Under the pieces are notes generated by a model. That model was not told the origin of the DNA, did not search any database, and worked only from the letters and a program-made list of their open reading frames with translations. A stretch of 64,000 nt of DNA, taken from Siphonodentalium dalli. Taxonomy: Eukaryota; Mollusca; Scaphopoda; Gadilida; Siphonodentaliidae. Below, piece after piece: positions 10,964 to 22,862 of this stretch (positions are counted from its first letter, which is position 1; each line of letters opens with the position of its first letter). The stretch lies in the NCBI GenBank assembly GCA_032622095.1, contig CP136068.1:2891314-2955313 (forward strand), written 5' to 3'. The position numbers were made by a program, and so were the translations under genes.

Positions 10964-11406
10964 ATCTTCTAAAAACTTTTGTCTCTTCATAGGATTCCAG
11001 GTGTTATAACTTAAAAACTGCTGAATCTTTCATTCTTTTGTAATGAGTTATTTGTTGTGCTAACTTTAACATTTTCTATTTGGGATTCCAAGCTATCTTT
11101 TGCATAATCTACATTGGTTGTAATTAACCTACATTGGTTATTATTTAGTTTCTACTGAATAAATTAACAGATTGAGCATAAGAACATGCACCTGCAAATA
11201 TATACTTGTTAGAATGTGTTACAATCTTTTTTATATATTTATATTGAAGAAATATTAGTGAAATAAAAATAATCCTGGAGGGTGTTTTTATGCCTATTTC
11301 TTTAAATTTTCTGATATAGATTGTGAGTTGACTACAAAAATCGAGGTGAACTCAATACTTGAGACATGTTAAATTGATATGGTATAAATTCTTGACTTCT
11401 TTTGAC

Positions 11407-11508
11407 AGCTTCGGTGATGAGAATGCGCTTTAGCAACACTGCTGTGTTCATATGACTGTATTGGCAGTTAATGATGAGGCTTTGTCGCAAGGGGCCATCT
11501 GAGATGCT
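11407..11508 (+). ncRNA. C/D-box snoRNA copy D, predicted U6 C60 guide
   Basis: Same 102-nt unit with all boxes and guide intact (D box 11499..11502). It is preceded by ttttgacag as in the other copies. Flanking sequence has diverged more than the 102-nt core. Confidence 0.72.
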
Positions 11509-11759
11509 ATCTTCTAAAACTGTCAACTCTTTTGTAACTAGTTATCCAGTGCTAAATTCATGTAACCTTATGTAGTTAGTGGACGCTGGCTTCTAAAGAT
11601 GCCACTATCCACCTCTCATTCTTCTATTTCTCCGAACTCTCCTGAATTTGTATTTTGTTTTTTGACTGATTGTATCAGTCTGTCAAATACAACTCGGCCT
11701 TGAAATTTAATTTAATTTCTTTATCCTGCCAATGGTAATCCAATTTGTTTTTGAATGAA

Positions 11760-13192
11760 TTAACCCTTTACCCAACAAAACGGCCAAAAACGCCCAAATA
11801 AAGTTTCAGCAGCCTAAAATATCTTCGGTATATCTCAATAACACCATACACATATGGATATCATTGGAACCGGTTCATTGACCACATTGTGATGGTTACA
11901 GTTATGCCCTGTGCCAATGCATTCTCTTATATATGCGAGTCGACCATAGGTCGCCTCGCATATATAAGAGAATGCATTGGCCTAAAAAAATTCTTTAAAA
12001 TTTTAAAACACTTTTTACCATTTTTAGCTCAACTTACTTTGTAAGTTTGAGCTATTGCCATGGTTTGGCGTCCGTCGTCCGTGTGTCCGTCAACAATTTC
12101 CTTTGGCGCGGGCTACAGGTCGTACCTTTGGTCTGATCTTTATGAAATTTGTCATGAATGTTGACATTGACATGTAGATGGGAACGAGTCATTTTGGGGT
12201 CATACGGCCAAAAAACATGGCTGCTGGCAGCCATCTTGGATTTCAAAATTCAATCCATTGGCCCACTTACTTTGTAAGTTTGAGCTATTGCCATGGTTTG
12301 GCGTCCGTCGTCCATGTGTCCGTCAACAATTTCCTTTGGCGCGGGCTACAGGTCGTACTGTTCGTCTGATCATCATGAAATTTGTCATGGATGTTAATAT
12401 TAACATGTAGATGGGAACGAGTGATTTTGGGGTCGTTTGGCTAAAATAATGTCCGCCAGCAGTCATATTGGATTTTACTCTTTGCATGACTAAATCCTTT
12501 GGTGCGGGCTACAGGTCGTAGCTTTTGTCAGAACTTCATGAAATTTGTCATGGATGTTAACAATGACATGTAGATGGGAAACGTTCGGCCGAAAAACATG
12601 GCCGCCAGCAGCCATCTTGGATTTTACTCTTTGCATGACTAAATCCTTTGGCACAGGCTACAGGTCGTACCTTTGATTAGATCATTATGAGATTTGTAAA
12701 GGCTGTAGATGGGAACAGGTCATTTTGGGGTAATTCGGAAAAAACATGGCTGCCGGTGGCCATTTTAGAATTTACTCTTTGCATCACTAAATCCTTTGGC
12801 ACACCATAATCACCACATCCCTGATCCGATCATTATGAAACCTGTCATGAATGTTGATATTGACATGTACATATTGTCTTACTTAGACATTTCAATTAGC
12901 ACCTTTCCTATTCCTCCATTTACTGTCAACCATTAAATTATTCCCCTACCTAAGTTGAGCTACAGTGTCATTGACACTTTCATTTCTTACATTCTTGAAC
13001 AATTTTATAATTTTTTCTCACATTTTTGAACAATTTTTATAATATATTTTTACATTCTTTGACAATTTTATCATTTTTAATATGTGTTAAGCCAGTGCAT
13101 TCTCTTATATATGCGAGGCGACCTATGGTCGACTCGCATATATAAGAGAATGCATTGGAACAGGGTATATGGGTTGTTGGGTAAAGGGTTAA
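11760..13192 (+). mobile_element. TTAA composite MITE split by a nested repeat
   Basis: TTAA-CCCTTTACCCAACA at 11760 and TTGGGTAAAGGGTTAA ending at 13192, with H1 at 11912..11984 and inverted H1 at 13091..13160. The AT-rich spacer is interrupted at about 12025..12990 by another repeat. The right inner junction keeps GGGTATAT, indicating that H1 originally entered at a TA. Confidence 0.8.
12025..12990. mobile_element. Nested AGCTCAACTT repeat with internal GCCGCCAGCAG units
   Basis: Begins AGCTCAACTTACTTTG, ends TGTCATTGACACTTTC, with a probable CATTT duplication at the insertion. Inside are four to five units of about 150 nt, each with tgaaatttgtcatgaatg, tgtagatgggaacgag and catggccgccagcagccatc. 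Related blocks lie at 13760..14290 and 59230..60540. No protein recognised. Confidence 0.65.
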
Positions 13193-13546
13193 TGTGTTCT
13201 CCATAGGCCACTTTTTCTGTTAGATGATTCCATGGCTCCACCACTCTTCTGTTAGATGATTCCATGGCTCCACCACTCTTAGACTGAATGAGTATTTTCT
13301 CACATCCCATGTTCGCTCCTTCCAGAAATAGCTTGTAATTATGCCCTCTGGTTCTGAGTTTGGTACTTCTTTTTAGTATGACATTTACTTCCGGATCATA
13401 GGTGTTAAATAGCTTGAAGCATTCTATCATGTCTACTCTTATTCTTCTCTAATTCAATGTTGGTATATTTAGCCTCTTCAGTCTTTCAGTGTGTGCGCGT
13501 TGACTGCAAAACTTAAGATGGTATATATTCTTAACATTTTTTTGAC

Positions 13547-13648
13547 GGCTTCGGTGATGAGAATGCGCTTTAGCAACACTGCTGTGTTCATATGACTGTA
13601 TTGGCAGTTAATGATGAAGCATTGTCGCAAGGGGCCATCTGAGATGCT
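13547..13648 (+). ncRNA. C/D-box snoRNA copy E, predicted U6 C60 guide
   Basis: The most diverged copy. The 5' stem starts ggcttc instead of agcttc and the bases after the C' box read agcatt instead of ggcttt, but the length is still 102 nt. C box, C' box, D box (13639..13642) and the guide are unchanged. It lies 2 kb from copy D, separated by a nested transposon. Confidence 0.65.
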
Positions 13649-13754
13649 TGCTTCTAAAAACTTGTAAAAATTGCCTGTAATCCTTTATAGATTCTTGACT
13701 AAGTTGAATACACTCTTTGATGTAATCTTGTTTGAGATCATAGGACAAAAACAG

Positions 13755-14290
13755 TTCTATGATATACAAGTTGGGCATGTCGTACTGTTTGTCTGATCAT
13801 CATGAAATTTGTCATGGATGTTAATATTGACATGTAGATGGGAACGAGAAATTTTGGGGTCATTTGGCCAAAAAACATGGTCGCCAGCAGCCATCTTGGA
13901 TTTTACTCTTTGTATGACTAAATCCTTTAGCACGGGTTACATGTCGTACCTTTAGTCTGATCATCATAAAATTTGTCATGGCTGTTGAAATTGGAATGTA
14001 GATGGGAACGAGTCATTTTGGGGTTATTTGGCCAAAAAACATGGTCGCTGGCAGCCATCTTGCATTTTACTATTTGCATGACTAAAGCTATCAAATGCTT
14101 TTGAATTTTATTGGAAAACATAGCCGCCAGCAACCATCTTAGATTTTATATATATCTTCATGTCGATAAACTAGTATTAGACATATATTCAACTTTCCAC
14201 ATTCCTAATCGCTCCATTGACTGTAATACATTAAATTATTCCCTTTCCAAGTTGAGCTACAGTGTCATTGACACTTTCATTTTGTGTATT
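13755..14290. repeat. Second AGCTCAACTT-family block, 3' part
   Basis: Repeated units with cagcagccatcttggatttt and the same terminus (gttgagctacagtgtcattg) as 12025..12990. 14291..14636 holds short pieces of the TTATGACCCTTTTTCGACTT repeat and nothing else recognised. Confidence 0.55.
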
Positions 14291-14636
14291 ACCAATATCG
14301 CAATACAGGTCAAGGTAAAATTTCGGTTCAATCGGATAATTTTTGTGAGAGTTATGACCCTTTTTCGACTTAAGAAATTCATATTTTTTTTGTGGAAAAT
14401 TCAGTTTTCCTTCTATTTTTGTGGCACCAGACCAAATTTGAAGCTAATATAGAACAACATGTGGCATTTTTATAGCGCTTAACCAGAAAGTTTCTCTGAT
14501 TGTACAGTCGGGGGCGTTACCTCCGCCCAGCTGCACTTGTCTAATTTTTTCCAACTCAAATGTTCGTAAACCAGGCTATTATATTGTAGTTGCCTTTTTA
14601 TCTGGATCAATAGTTCTCTGTTACTGTCTATTGTAG

Positions 14637-14758
14637 AGTTGATATTGATAAAGAACTAGAGAAGATAGATGACGATGATGATAAAATGAAAGAGTCCAAA
14701 AACATTTTCCGAGATCCAAAGAAACTGGCAGACATTCAGGAGCAGATTAATTTCTCAT
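14637..14758 (+). CDS. SPAG1: SPAG1 exon 4 of window
   Basis: Acceptor ttgtag, donor gtgagt. The first base completes the lysine codon of the previous exon. It encodes VDIDKELEKIDDDDDKMKES and a following segment ending EQINFS, with a run of five aspartates. This is the charged segment just upstream of TPR block 1. It ends in phase 1. Confidence 0.88.
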
Positions 14759-14776
14759 GTGAGTATTGTTAACAAT

Positions 14777-15128
14777 AACCCTTCCATGATTGGAGCTTCC
14801 TGTTGGGAGCCCCATACAGGTGGCAGCTTGTATTGCTGAGTGTCGTCTGTGAGGGGCTCCATAAGGGTAGTTTAACCCCCCCGCTTCTATGCTTGGAGCT
14901 TCCAGAAATTTTACGAAAACCCTGTGCCAATGCATTCTCAAAGATATGTGAGTCCCATAGGAAGCCTCATATATATAAGAGAATACATTGGCGTAACAAT
15001 ATTTACCTTGATCTTGTAAGCCAGTGCATTCTCTTATATATATGAGGCCCCCTATGGGAGACTTCCATATTTAAGATAATGCACTGGAACGGGATCTTTA
15101 ATGCCGCACCAGCGCTGCTCCCACCTTA
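14777..15128. mobile_element. Second TTAA-like MITE family (H2 plus H1 variant)
   Basis: AACCCTTCCATGATTGGAGC terminus, H2-type hairpin 14808..14870 (GGGAGCCCC..GGGGCTCC), then two diverged H1 hairpins (14922..14993 and 15017..15090) separated by aacaatatttaccttgatct. Ends ggatctttaatgccgcacca. Related copies at 40918..41205 and 51585..52023. Confidence 0.65.
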
Positions 15129-15509
15129 ACTGCTGAGGCGCTTCTGTGAGTATCAGGTTTACATAATCATTTAATATTATAATCAATTGTATATTAACAT
15201 CTCCTGTGTGTGTCTTAACCCTTTCAGTGCCAAGTCCCATTTTTGTATCAACCCATATTTCCTTGATCATTTTTCAAATTTATTGATTATAATAATGTGA
15301 TACATTGATGGAAAGAGCTCTTACTGATTACTTTCGTTTCCAGAATTAAAATTTTTTATTTCTTGTTATTTTAACTTAGAAAAATTTAGAAAACTCAATT
15401 TTCTTGTTTCTAAAAAGGCTGTGTTCCATAAATCTACTTTTTCAGGGAATATTTGACCGAGCAGCTTTTATTTTATTTGGCATAAGTTTCTATTTTTTTA
15501 TGATTTTAG

Positions 15510-15571
15510 CCTCAGCGTCTGAAGAAGAGAAATGTATGAAAGCGAACAAAGAAAAGGAGAAAGGAAATGAG
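15510..15571 (+). CDS. SPAG1: SPAG1 exon 5 of window, start of TPR block 1
   Basis: Acceptor gattttag, donor gtatct. It encodes (S)SASEEEKCMKANKEKEKGNE. The EKGNE motif is the canonical opening of the first TPR helix and matches the corresponding REKEKGNE of SPAG1. It ends in phase 0. Confidence 0.9.
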
Positions 15572-15653
15572 GTATCTATCAACAATGTCCACTTGAGATT
15601 TGGGGAATGAAGCCAGTAGCAACCAAGCATATATCTAGAAAATCTGGCCTGAT

Positions 15654-16007
15654 TTAACCCTTTACCCAACAAAACGGCCCTGTGCCAATGCATTCTCTAA
15701 ATATGCGAGTCGACCATAGGTCGCCTCGCATATATAAGAGAATGCATTGGCTTAACACATATTAAAAATGATAAAAAAAATTTAGGCCAATGCATTCTCT
15801 TATATATTCGAGGCGACCTATGGTCGACTCGCATATATGAGAGAATGATTTGGCACAGGGCATAACTAACTATCACAATGTGGTCAATGAGCCGGTTCCA
15901 ATGATATCCATATTTGTATGGTTCTATTGAGACAGACCCAAGATAATTTAGGCTGTTGCAGCTTCATTTTGGGCTATTTTTCTGGGCGTTTTGTTGGGTA
16001 AAGGGTT
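15654..16007 (-). mobile_element. TTAA composite MITE, two H1 hairpins
   Basis: TTAA-CCCTTTACCCAACA at 15654, H1 at 15680..15756 (shortened), inverted H1 at 15785..15857, then the family interior in reverse orientation and TTGGGTAAAGGGTTA at 16007. The final A of the right TTAA is mutated. 16008..16821 contains a fragment of the CAGTAATGCCC family (16345..16375) and a GTCCGACTTTTT-type repeat (16420..16760). Confidence 0.8.
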
Positions 16008-16821
16008 ATTACTATTTTAAACAATCTGTATATGTTTGGGTACATCCAAGGAGCCACTACAGGCCAAATCGGACATTGAAAGTAAAAAATAGTTCTTTTT
16101 TAATTTCAGATCAATTTAGAGGGAATATAATTATCTCGTTTGTGAATTGCATGTGTATTTATTAATCGACGTAAAGTTTTTGAACTTTTGGAAGAAAAAA
16201 AAACATAGGTTTTTCCTGGGTGGCTCACTAAAATGTGCACATCATTGTCAAATAATGAGTTGATTTGAAATTTAAATACTGTCTCATACAGTACATCTGA
16301 AAATTTGACAGGCACCATTTTGAAATTACCAGCACCATCCATTTGGTGAAGGAGTCGATTATTTAGGGCATTACCGTATTGGAATAGACATGATCGTCCG
16401 TCTTTGGGCAAAATTTTGTCTGAACTCGTTTTCCTACATTTTTTGGTAATTATTTTTTTTAAACTTGGCCCAGATATTTAGTACTATGGGAACCTGTGCA
16501 CCTGCTATTCTGACGTCTGTCCGACTTTTTTGTTGCCCGAAATTGTTTTCTTTGTGGTACTATAGAATCGCGGGTGTCCATCCTTCCCAGATGGTTTCCG
16601 GATGATAACTTTATTTTTCGATATTCCGATTGTTTTCATATATTTTGAATGTGGATTTACCCACATGAAAATACAGGTCCAAATATGAATTTGGGTTTGG
16701 TCCGCCTATTTTTACCAGAGTTATGATCCTTTTCGACTTTCGGTTTGACACAGAGTCCTAGTTATTAAATAAGTTACTGTTCTGTTTTCCATTAACTGAA
16801 CTAAGTTTCTTTTTTTTTCAG

Positions 16822-16921
16822 GCAATAAACTCAAATGATTTTGATGAAGCAATAGTTTATTACACTAGAAGTTTGAGCATCTTGCCAACTCCGGCGACTT
16901 ATAATAACAGGGCGCTGGCAT
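16822..16921 (+). CDS. SPAG1: SPAG1 exon 6 of window, TPR block 1
   Basis: A long pyrimidine tract and cag acceptor precede it, with a gtaagt donor. It encodes AINSNDFDEAIVYYTRSLSI then LPTPATYNNRALA. These form TPR1 helix B and TPR2 helix A, with the conserved Asn-Asn-Arg-Ala that starts the second repeat. It ends in phase 1. The next intron is the longest in the window, about 12.1 kb, and contains the LINE. Confidence 0.95.
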
Positions 16922-17365
16922 GTAAGTATTCCTTCCATTAGGCCATACAAAATTAATACCTAGATTCTCATCGGGTGCAAATTTTATTATTTATTTTTTA
17001 TTTTAGGGATAGTGTACAACAGTCACCAAAAGTCATCATATATTTATGCATAGACATATTTACTAAACTTGTTTCTTGAATTTAACTGTTGTATGTATTA
17101 CTAGTATTAAAATACTATATCTGGCCATTCAGGTGGCCCATGTCTGAACTAAAACTACATTGTTTCTATTAAAATGTATATTCTCCACTTCTGGCAGTTG
17201 TTGATGATTAATATAGCAGAGTAAAGTCAAGTGAACACAATTTTAATTGTTAACCACCACTCTACTATGGCTGAAGGGGTCACTCTCACCAAAAAATGTG
17301 CTGAAGGGTGCACAGGTTTTGAAAAATGTGCTGAAGGGTACACAGGGTTTGTGATTGGCACTAAT

Positions 17366-17755
17366 TTAACCCTTTACCCAACAAACCGGCCAAATAAAGC
17401 TGCAACAGCCTAAATTATCTTGGGTCTGTCTCAATAAAACCATACAAATATGGATATCATTGGAACCGGCTCATTGACCACATTGTGATGGTTACAGTTA
17501 TACCCTGTGCCAATGCATTCTCTTATATATGCGAGTCGACCATAGGTCGCCTCGCATATATAAGAGAATGCATTGGCCTAAAAAAAAAAAAAATTTAACA
17601 CTTTTTACCATTTTTTCTTACATTCTTTAACAATTTTATAATTTTTAATGTGTTAAGCCAATGCATTCTCTTATATATGCGAGGCGACCTATGGTCGACT
17701 CGCATATATAAGAGAATGCATTGGCACAGGGCCCTTCTGTTGGGTAAAGGGTTAA
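17366..17755 (+). mobile_element. TTAA composite MITE, complete
   Basis: A 390-bp copy with TTAA on both sides (17366..17369 and 17752..17755), TIR CCCTTTACCCAACA, H1 at 17508..17576, AT spacer and inverted H1 at 17658..17728. The left H1 junction still reads TTATACCCTG, keeping the TA target of the original H1 insertion. Confidence 0.88.
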
Positions 17756-17819
17756 TGTAGTTACTTTATGTGTGTTCCTGAAGTCTAGCATCTATCAGCA
17801 GTTCTTTTTTAGTTCATTT

Positions 17820-18890
17820 TCTTCGAAAGTGGGGGGTATACTGGATTGACTGCGTCCGTCCGTCACGCTTTCTCCCTGTTTGTCTGTCCGTCCGTGTTTA
17901 CTAATGACTACTTATGTGGCTAAGATTGTGTAAAATGGATATTTATGTGCATAACTTCCGTTGCGTGGCTAGCCACGTAACGGCTTTCAGATGGACGTTC
18001 TAAAATGATCTATTTGGCCTAATCAGCTTATTTAATTTTGTAGTCACTCAAAATTTGGAGAAAAAAAAGTCCATCGATTTAGACATCCATGACCTGTCAA
18101 TAGGAGATGTCGGACACTGACAAGACATTTATGTGGCTAGCCACCCAATCACGGACCTGTCAGTTTCTCCTATTCCACTGTCCCAGTTGCTGTGAGCAAG
18201 TTTTTGAGTTTTAATCAGCTTCTTCTGCTATAATTCCAACATGTTATGAATCCATAATCTGGAGTTTTATCACTATCTACTACTTGATAGCCACTTAAAA
18301 TTTTATGGCTACTTGAGAAGCCACATAAAAACTAAAGCCACATTACCATTTCTAGCCACATAGGTCGAAGCCACATATCTACCCATTTGTTGGTACGTCC
18401 GTCCGACCTCATAACTCGGTCCGACCTCATAACTCGGTCCGACCTCATAACTCGAACAACTATGAACCGATTTCAATAGTTTTTTGTATGCTATCTCCTT
18501 ATGACTGCCTCTCCGCATGATGCTAATTGTGGTTCGGTCCGACTTTTTTTTAAAGTTACGCCTCATTTTCGACTTATTTTGACTTAGAAAATTCTGTCCG
18601 ACTTAATAACTTTAACAAATATGAACCGATTTCAATAATTTTTGGTATACATGGTTCTCACAATATCCTCTCTACATGATGCGGCTAGGGATTGGCTCAG
18701 ACTGTTTTTCGTAATATTACACTTCATTTTCGACTTATTTTGACTTAGAAAATTCTGTCCGACTTAATAACTTTAACAAATATGAACCAATTTGAATAAT
18801 TTTTTCTGTACAAGCTTCTTGTGACACCATATCGATATTATTAGTCCGAATTTTTCTTTAAAGTTAAAAATCTTGTTTGTTGGGTTTACG
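17820..18890. repeat. GTCCGTCCG-type repeat region
   Basis: Imperfect repeats with tactggattgactgcgtccg, three tandem copies of an 18-bp unit GTCCGACCTCATAACTCG near 18408..18455, and three diverged copies of an about 130-nt block (tatgaaccgatttcaatag, ttttcgacttattttgactt). No gene seen. 16922..17365 has nothing but a short duplication of ctgaagggtacacagg. Confidence 0.5.
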
Positions 18891-18981
18891 GATAATGCAG
18901 GTTGAATTTGCCACGGTGGGGGTATGCTAGCAATCGAGTGCACACCTCTTTTAATTTTCCTTGGAACACATACAATTATTC

Positions 18982-19379
18982 TCAAACAGAAATAATGTCA
19001 TTGTACAACCTCAGCTTGTCATTTGGGGGGTTGTTATACTTGGTGGGTAGGTGTGGTGTCTTTGAAGAGGCGGGCAATAAAATTGTTAAAGCATTTACTT
19101 TGGCACTTGAACTGTCGGAACTTGACTCGTTATTGATTATGTGGTTGAATTCCATGAAAGGCCCGAAATCCGATACAATATATCCAATGTTTGTACAAGG
19201 GTCACATCGGGTAACATCGATTTTCGTTCTCCCAGCACGAATGGAAATTGCGGAAGTAACATCAATCGGTTCAGACCCATCCATTTTACCGACGCAAACT
19301 GATTAAACAACTCGCTCGCGGTGGTTGTGTCTGCGAAACCCGAAACCATATTATAACAGGTGCGTTTTGCACGTAACAT
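18982..19379 (-). pseudogene. Possible broken coding fragment, family not recognised
   Basis: Two overlapping minus-strand frames (19137..19379 and 18982..19284) run without stops and have protein-like composition. The upper frame reads KRTCYNMVSGFADTTTASEL and the lower TKIDVTRCDPCTNIGYIVSD. A single frameshift in the overlap would join them, which fits a decayed exon or transposon gene. No domain was recognised; a chance open frame is possible. Confidence 0.25.
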
Positions 19380-19683
19380 TTATTCATAAAAGCTTGATTT
19401 GTAGCACTATTCAACGCAGATTCTGTAGGAGTTACAATACCTATACAATTATGAAAAGATACACGTATGGTATGTCACATGACCACTGTTGTTCTCTAAA
19501 TGACTTAAAACTAATTGGATTACTCCCCTTAGACAATACATTGATTAATGTTCAGTTTCTCAATACGGAATAGACGATGTTCTTGTGACCAAATTTGACT
19601 ATACAAAAAAATTTAAAAATCTGAGGAGGGTGCTAAAATCGGGGTGGGCGCCGATGAGAATTTAGGATTTTTTTATTGTGGCC

Positions 19684-20026
19684 TTAACCCTTTGGCGAGT
19701 AGAACGACATATATGTCGCTGTACGGTTCACGAGTGAAATGACATATGTGTCGTTTCAGGAAGTGTCATTTTTATGTAGACATAACTTCAATTAATCATC
19801 ATATTTATAAATGAATTGTATAGGAGATATTTTGATTAATATAATGTCGCAATGTATAAGTGGAATAGATTATGATAGCAGACATAAACAGAAAATACAC
19901 ATAAATTAAAACAAATTATTGGACCCTTTTGACCCTTAATTTGTTAGTAATTATTGCTATGACGTTGACGTTAAACTCACGCATGACGTCATGTATATGA
20001 CGTTATAAATACTCTCCAAAGGGTTT
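19684..20026. mobile_element. TTAACCCTTTGG-type MITE
   Basis: Starts TTAACCCTTTGGCGAGTAG and ends ACTCTCCAAAGGGTT. Interior hairpin motifs CGACATATATGTCG and GACATATGTGTCG lie near the left end. The right TTAA is not preserved. Confidence 0.5.
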
Positions 20027-20505
20027 GGCCATTCGAAATAGTCAGTGTTCACAGTTTTGAACAACGTCTGTTTAAAATTTATGACAAATATTTTGCTAAC
20101 CTGTTTACCTTTTCATTCATTTTCTATTTCCACATGGCCCAACTGGCTCACGGCCTGTTATTCTCGGGCTCCAAATAAAAGTTCAGGCTGAAATAATAGT
20201 GTAGGGGGGACTCAACAAAACAAAACATCAACATAACTGTGGTTAAATTATTTATTATTTAGGAGGTCAACTACAGGAATCAGTATGTGTCATGTGGTGT
20301 TATTCAATATTTAAATGTTCACATGTATGCCATATACTTGAATCTGTACAGGCATAAAGTTATAAGATCACCATTTTGATATCAGAATCATATAGAATTA
20401 TTGAATTTGTGCAGCCCCAAATAAGCGCTGTGCATGGGGAAATTTCCCAAGAAAATAATAAACGTGCATGCATGTTTATTTTGAGCCCAAAAGTAGTGCA
20501 AAAGG

Positions 20506-20759
20506 CAAGCCTTGAAATAGGGTGTCTGTCATTTGCAGAATGAGGTCCCCAGAGGGTGAATTTAGTGATGCTACCCCGCATAGCGGGCTAGCATCATCAA
20601 ATTCAACCTCTGGGAACCTCATTCTGCTGAGGTGTAAGCAGAATGAGGTCCCCAGAGGTTGAATTTGGTGATGCTAGCCCGCTATGCGGGGTAGCATCAC
20701 TAAATTCACCCTCTGGGGACCTCATTCTGCAAATGACAGACACCCTATTTCAATGCTTG
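20506..20759. mobile_element. H3-family palindromic MITE, complete
   Basis: A near-perfect 254-bp palindrome. The termini CAAGCCTTGAAATAGGGTGT and ACACCCTATTTCAATGCTTG are inverse complements, and it contains two H3 hairpins facing each other around ctgctgaggtgtaagcag. It abuts the 30-bp minisatellite. Confidence 0.88.
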
Positions 20760-20766
20760 GCAAATG

Positions 20767-21280
20767 GAGTCCAATAATGTCCCACATAGGCCTATCAGTG
20801 TTAATAATGTACCACATAGGCCTATCAGTGTTAATAATGTCCCACATATGCCTATCAGTGTTAATAATGTCCCACATACACCTATCAGTGTTAATAATGT
20901 CCCACATAGGCCTATCAGTGTTAATAATGTCACATATAGGCCTATCAGTGTTCATAATGTCCCACATAGGCCTATCAGTGTTAATAATGTCCCACATAGG
21001 CCTATCAGTGTTAATGTCCCACATAGGCCTATCAGTGTTAATAATGTCCCACATAGGCCTATCAGTGTTAATTATGTCCCACATAGGCATATCAGTGTTA
21101 ATAATGTCCCACATAGGCTTATCCGTGTTAATAATGTCCCACATAGGCCTATCAGTGTTAATAATTTCCCACATAGGCATATCAGTGTTAATAATATCCC
21201 ACATAGGCATATCAGTGTTAATAATGTCCCACATAGGCCTATCAGTGTTAATAATGTCCCACATAGGCCTATCAGTGTTT
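20767..21280. repeat. 30-bp minisatellite, about 17 copies
   Basis: Unit AATGTCCCACATAGGCCTAT followed by CAGTGTTAAT. The 30-bp period keeps frames open on both strands, giving false decapeptide-repeat reading frames. Confidence 0.96.
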
Positions 21281-21339
21281 TTGTTCTATTCGAGGAATCA
21301 CAATATAAACTGACCGAACATTGTTGAAATATAACCATA

Positions 21340-21605
21340 ATGGAAAGGGTTTTATCACATAATTTGCCCATAAAAGCAGTTTCATAATTATCGGTAAGAG
21401 ACACGTTTAATATCAGCGCGTGCGATGACGTCACATTGTTCTTCAAATGACTTGCGATCGCTGCAGTTTTTATCGTTGTTTTCGATGGATATTTCGCATT
21501 GCTTCGCGTTTATTTGATCATGTGATAAAAAGTATTAGTGAACTCAGTTGATAAATTCCGTATAAAATAGAAACTCATGTGAGATCCTCTATATATAACC
21601 TGTTG
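21340..21605. repeat. Foldback-family copy, inverted relative to 32460..32800
   Basis: cacataatttgcccataaaa through ctcatgtgagatcctct is the inverse complement of 32460..32800, over about 260 nt with high identity, except that this copy lacks the central hairpin. 21606..22150 holds a tandem duplication of about 62 nt (21945..22105, cataatgtgggtcacacaa) and otherwise nothing recognised. Confidence 0.75.
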
Positions 21606-22150
21606 GGTATTTTTTACCTGGTGGATCATCGTGGTTAATAAATGTACAGTAACGACATGGAGACCTCACGGGTACTAAATTTACAGAAATGACCAGGGGG
21701 CCTCGCTTTTTTGATTATTTCTTTTTCACATAACTTTGATCATACAATGATTAAATTAAATATTATTATGAAATATAAATCATAACACGAAATTTGTATG
21801 TGTTCTCTGGGTTTCTGCTATCTTTTATTTTCCTACTCTTTATGACTATATCAGAAACTGCCTATACAGCAGAGTGCTCTACCTATCATTAGCTTATGTC
21901 AGCTTCCGGTGGGTAAGACATGGTACCTCTAATTGTGGACTCTTCTGCTATAGGGCATCCCCCCTTTACTCACATAATGTGGGTCACACAAGGCATCCCC
22001 CCTTTACTCACATAATGTGGGTCACACAAAGCTCTAATTGTGGACTCTTCTGCTATAGGGCATCCCCCCTCTACTCACATAATGTGGGTCACACAAAGCT
22101 GGTGGATCATCTGGCAATAGGCCATTTAACTGGGGGGAATGTGACTTATG

Positions 22151-22605
22151 TTAACCCTTTACCCAACAGAACGGCCCTGTGCCAATGCATTCTCTTATAT
22201 ATGCGAGTCGACCATAGGTCGCCTCGCATATATAAGATAATGCATTGGCTTAACACATATTAAAAATGATAAAATTGTCAACGAATGTAGAAAAATATTA
22301 TAAAAAATGTAAGAAAAAATGATAAAATTGTTAAAGAATGTAAGAAAAAAATGGTAAAAAGTGTTAAAAAAGATTTGTTTTAGGCCAATGCATTCTCTTA
22401 TATATGCGTGGCGACCTATGGTCGACTCACATATATAAGAGAATGCATTGGCACAGGATATAACTGTAACCATCACAATGTGGTCAAGGAGTCGGTTCCA
22501 ATGATATCCATATTTGTATGGTGTTATTGAGACAGACCGAAGATTGTTTAGGCTGTTGAAGCTTTATTTGGGCGTTTTTGGCCGGTTTGTTGGGTAAAGG
22601 GTTAA
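22151..22605 (-). mobile_element. TTAA composite MITE, complete, reverse orientation
   Basis: A 455-bp element with intact TTAA duplication (22151..22154 and 22602..22605), two H1 hairpins (22181..22252 and 22383..22455) and the family interior at the right. It lies 258 nt upstream of LINE ORF1. Confidence 0.88.
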
Positions 22606-22862
22606 GGCAGAATATAGGGTGCATCAACTCCTAGCGACAGGTAAACTTTTCCCAATATCGACATTCTAGTGCATTTTTATGAAATTCCTGGGAATAACTT
22701 GTAGAAATTTTGTTGATATCCTGAAAGTGGAATGTATTGGAAACACATGCAAATCGAAAATACTGGCGTATATCAATTGAAAATATGTGGTACATTGATA
22801 GGCCTCCATTTGCACTGGTTTTATTTTAGATATGCTACCTAGAAGAGCTTTACAATTTTTCT

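Noticed and set aside
20684-21327. Open frames on both strands with repeated MSHIGLSVLI or MWDIINTDRP
   Set aside because: Product of the 30-bp minisatellite; both strands being open together shows that this is a repeat effect.
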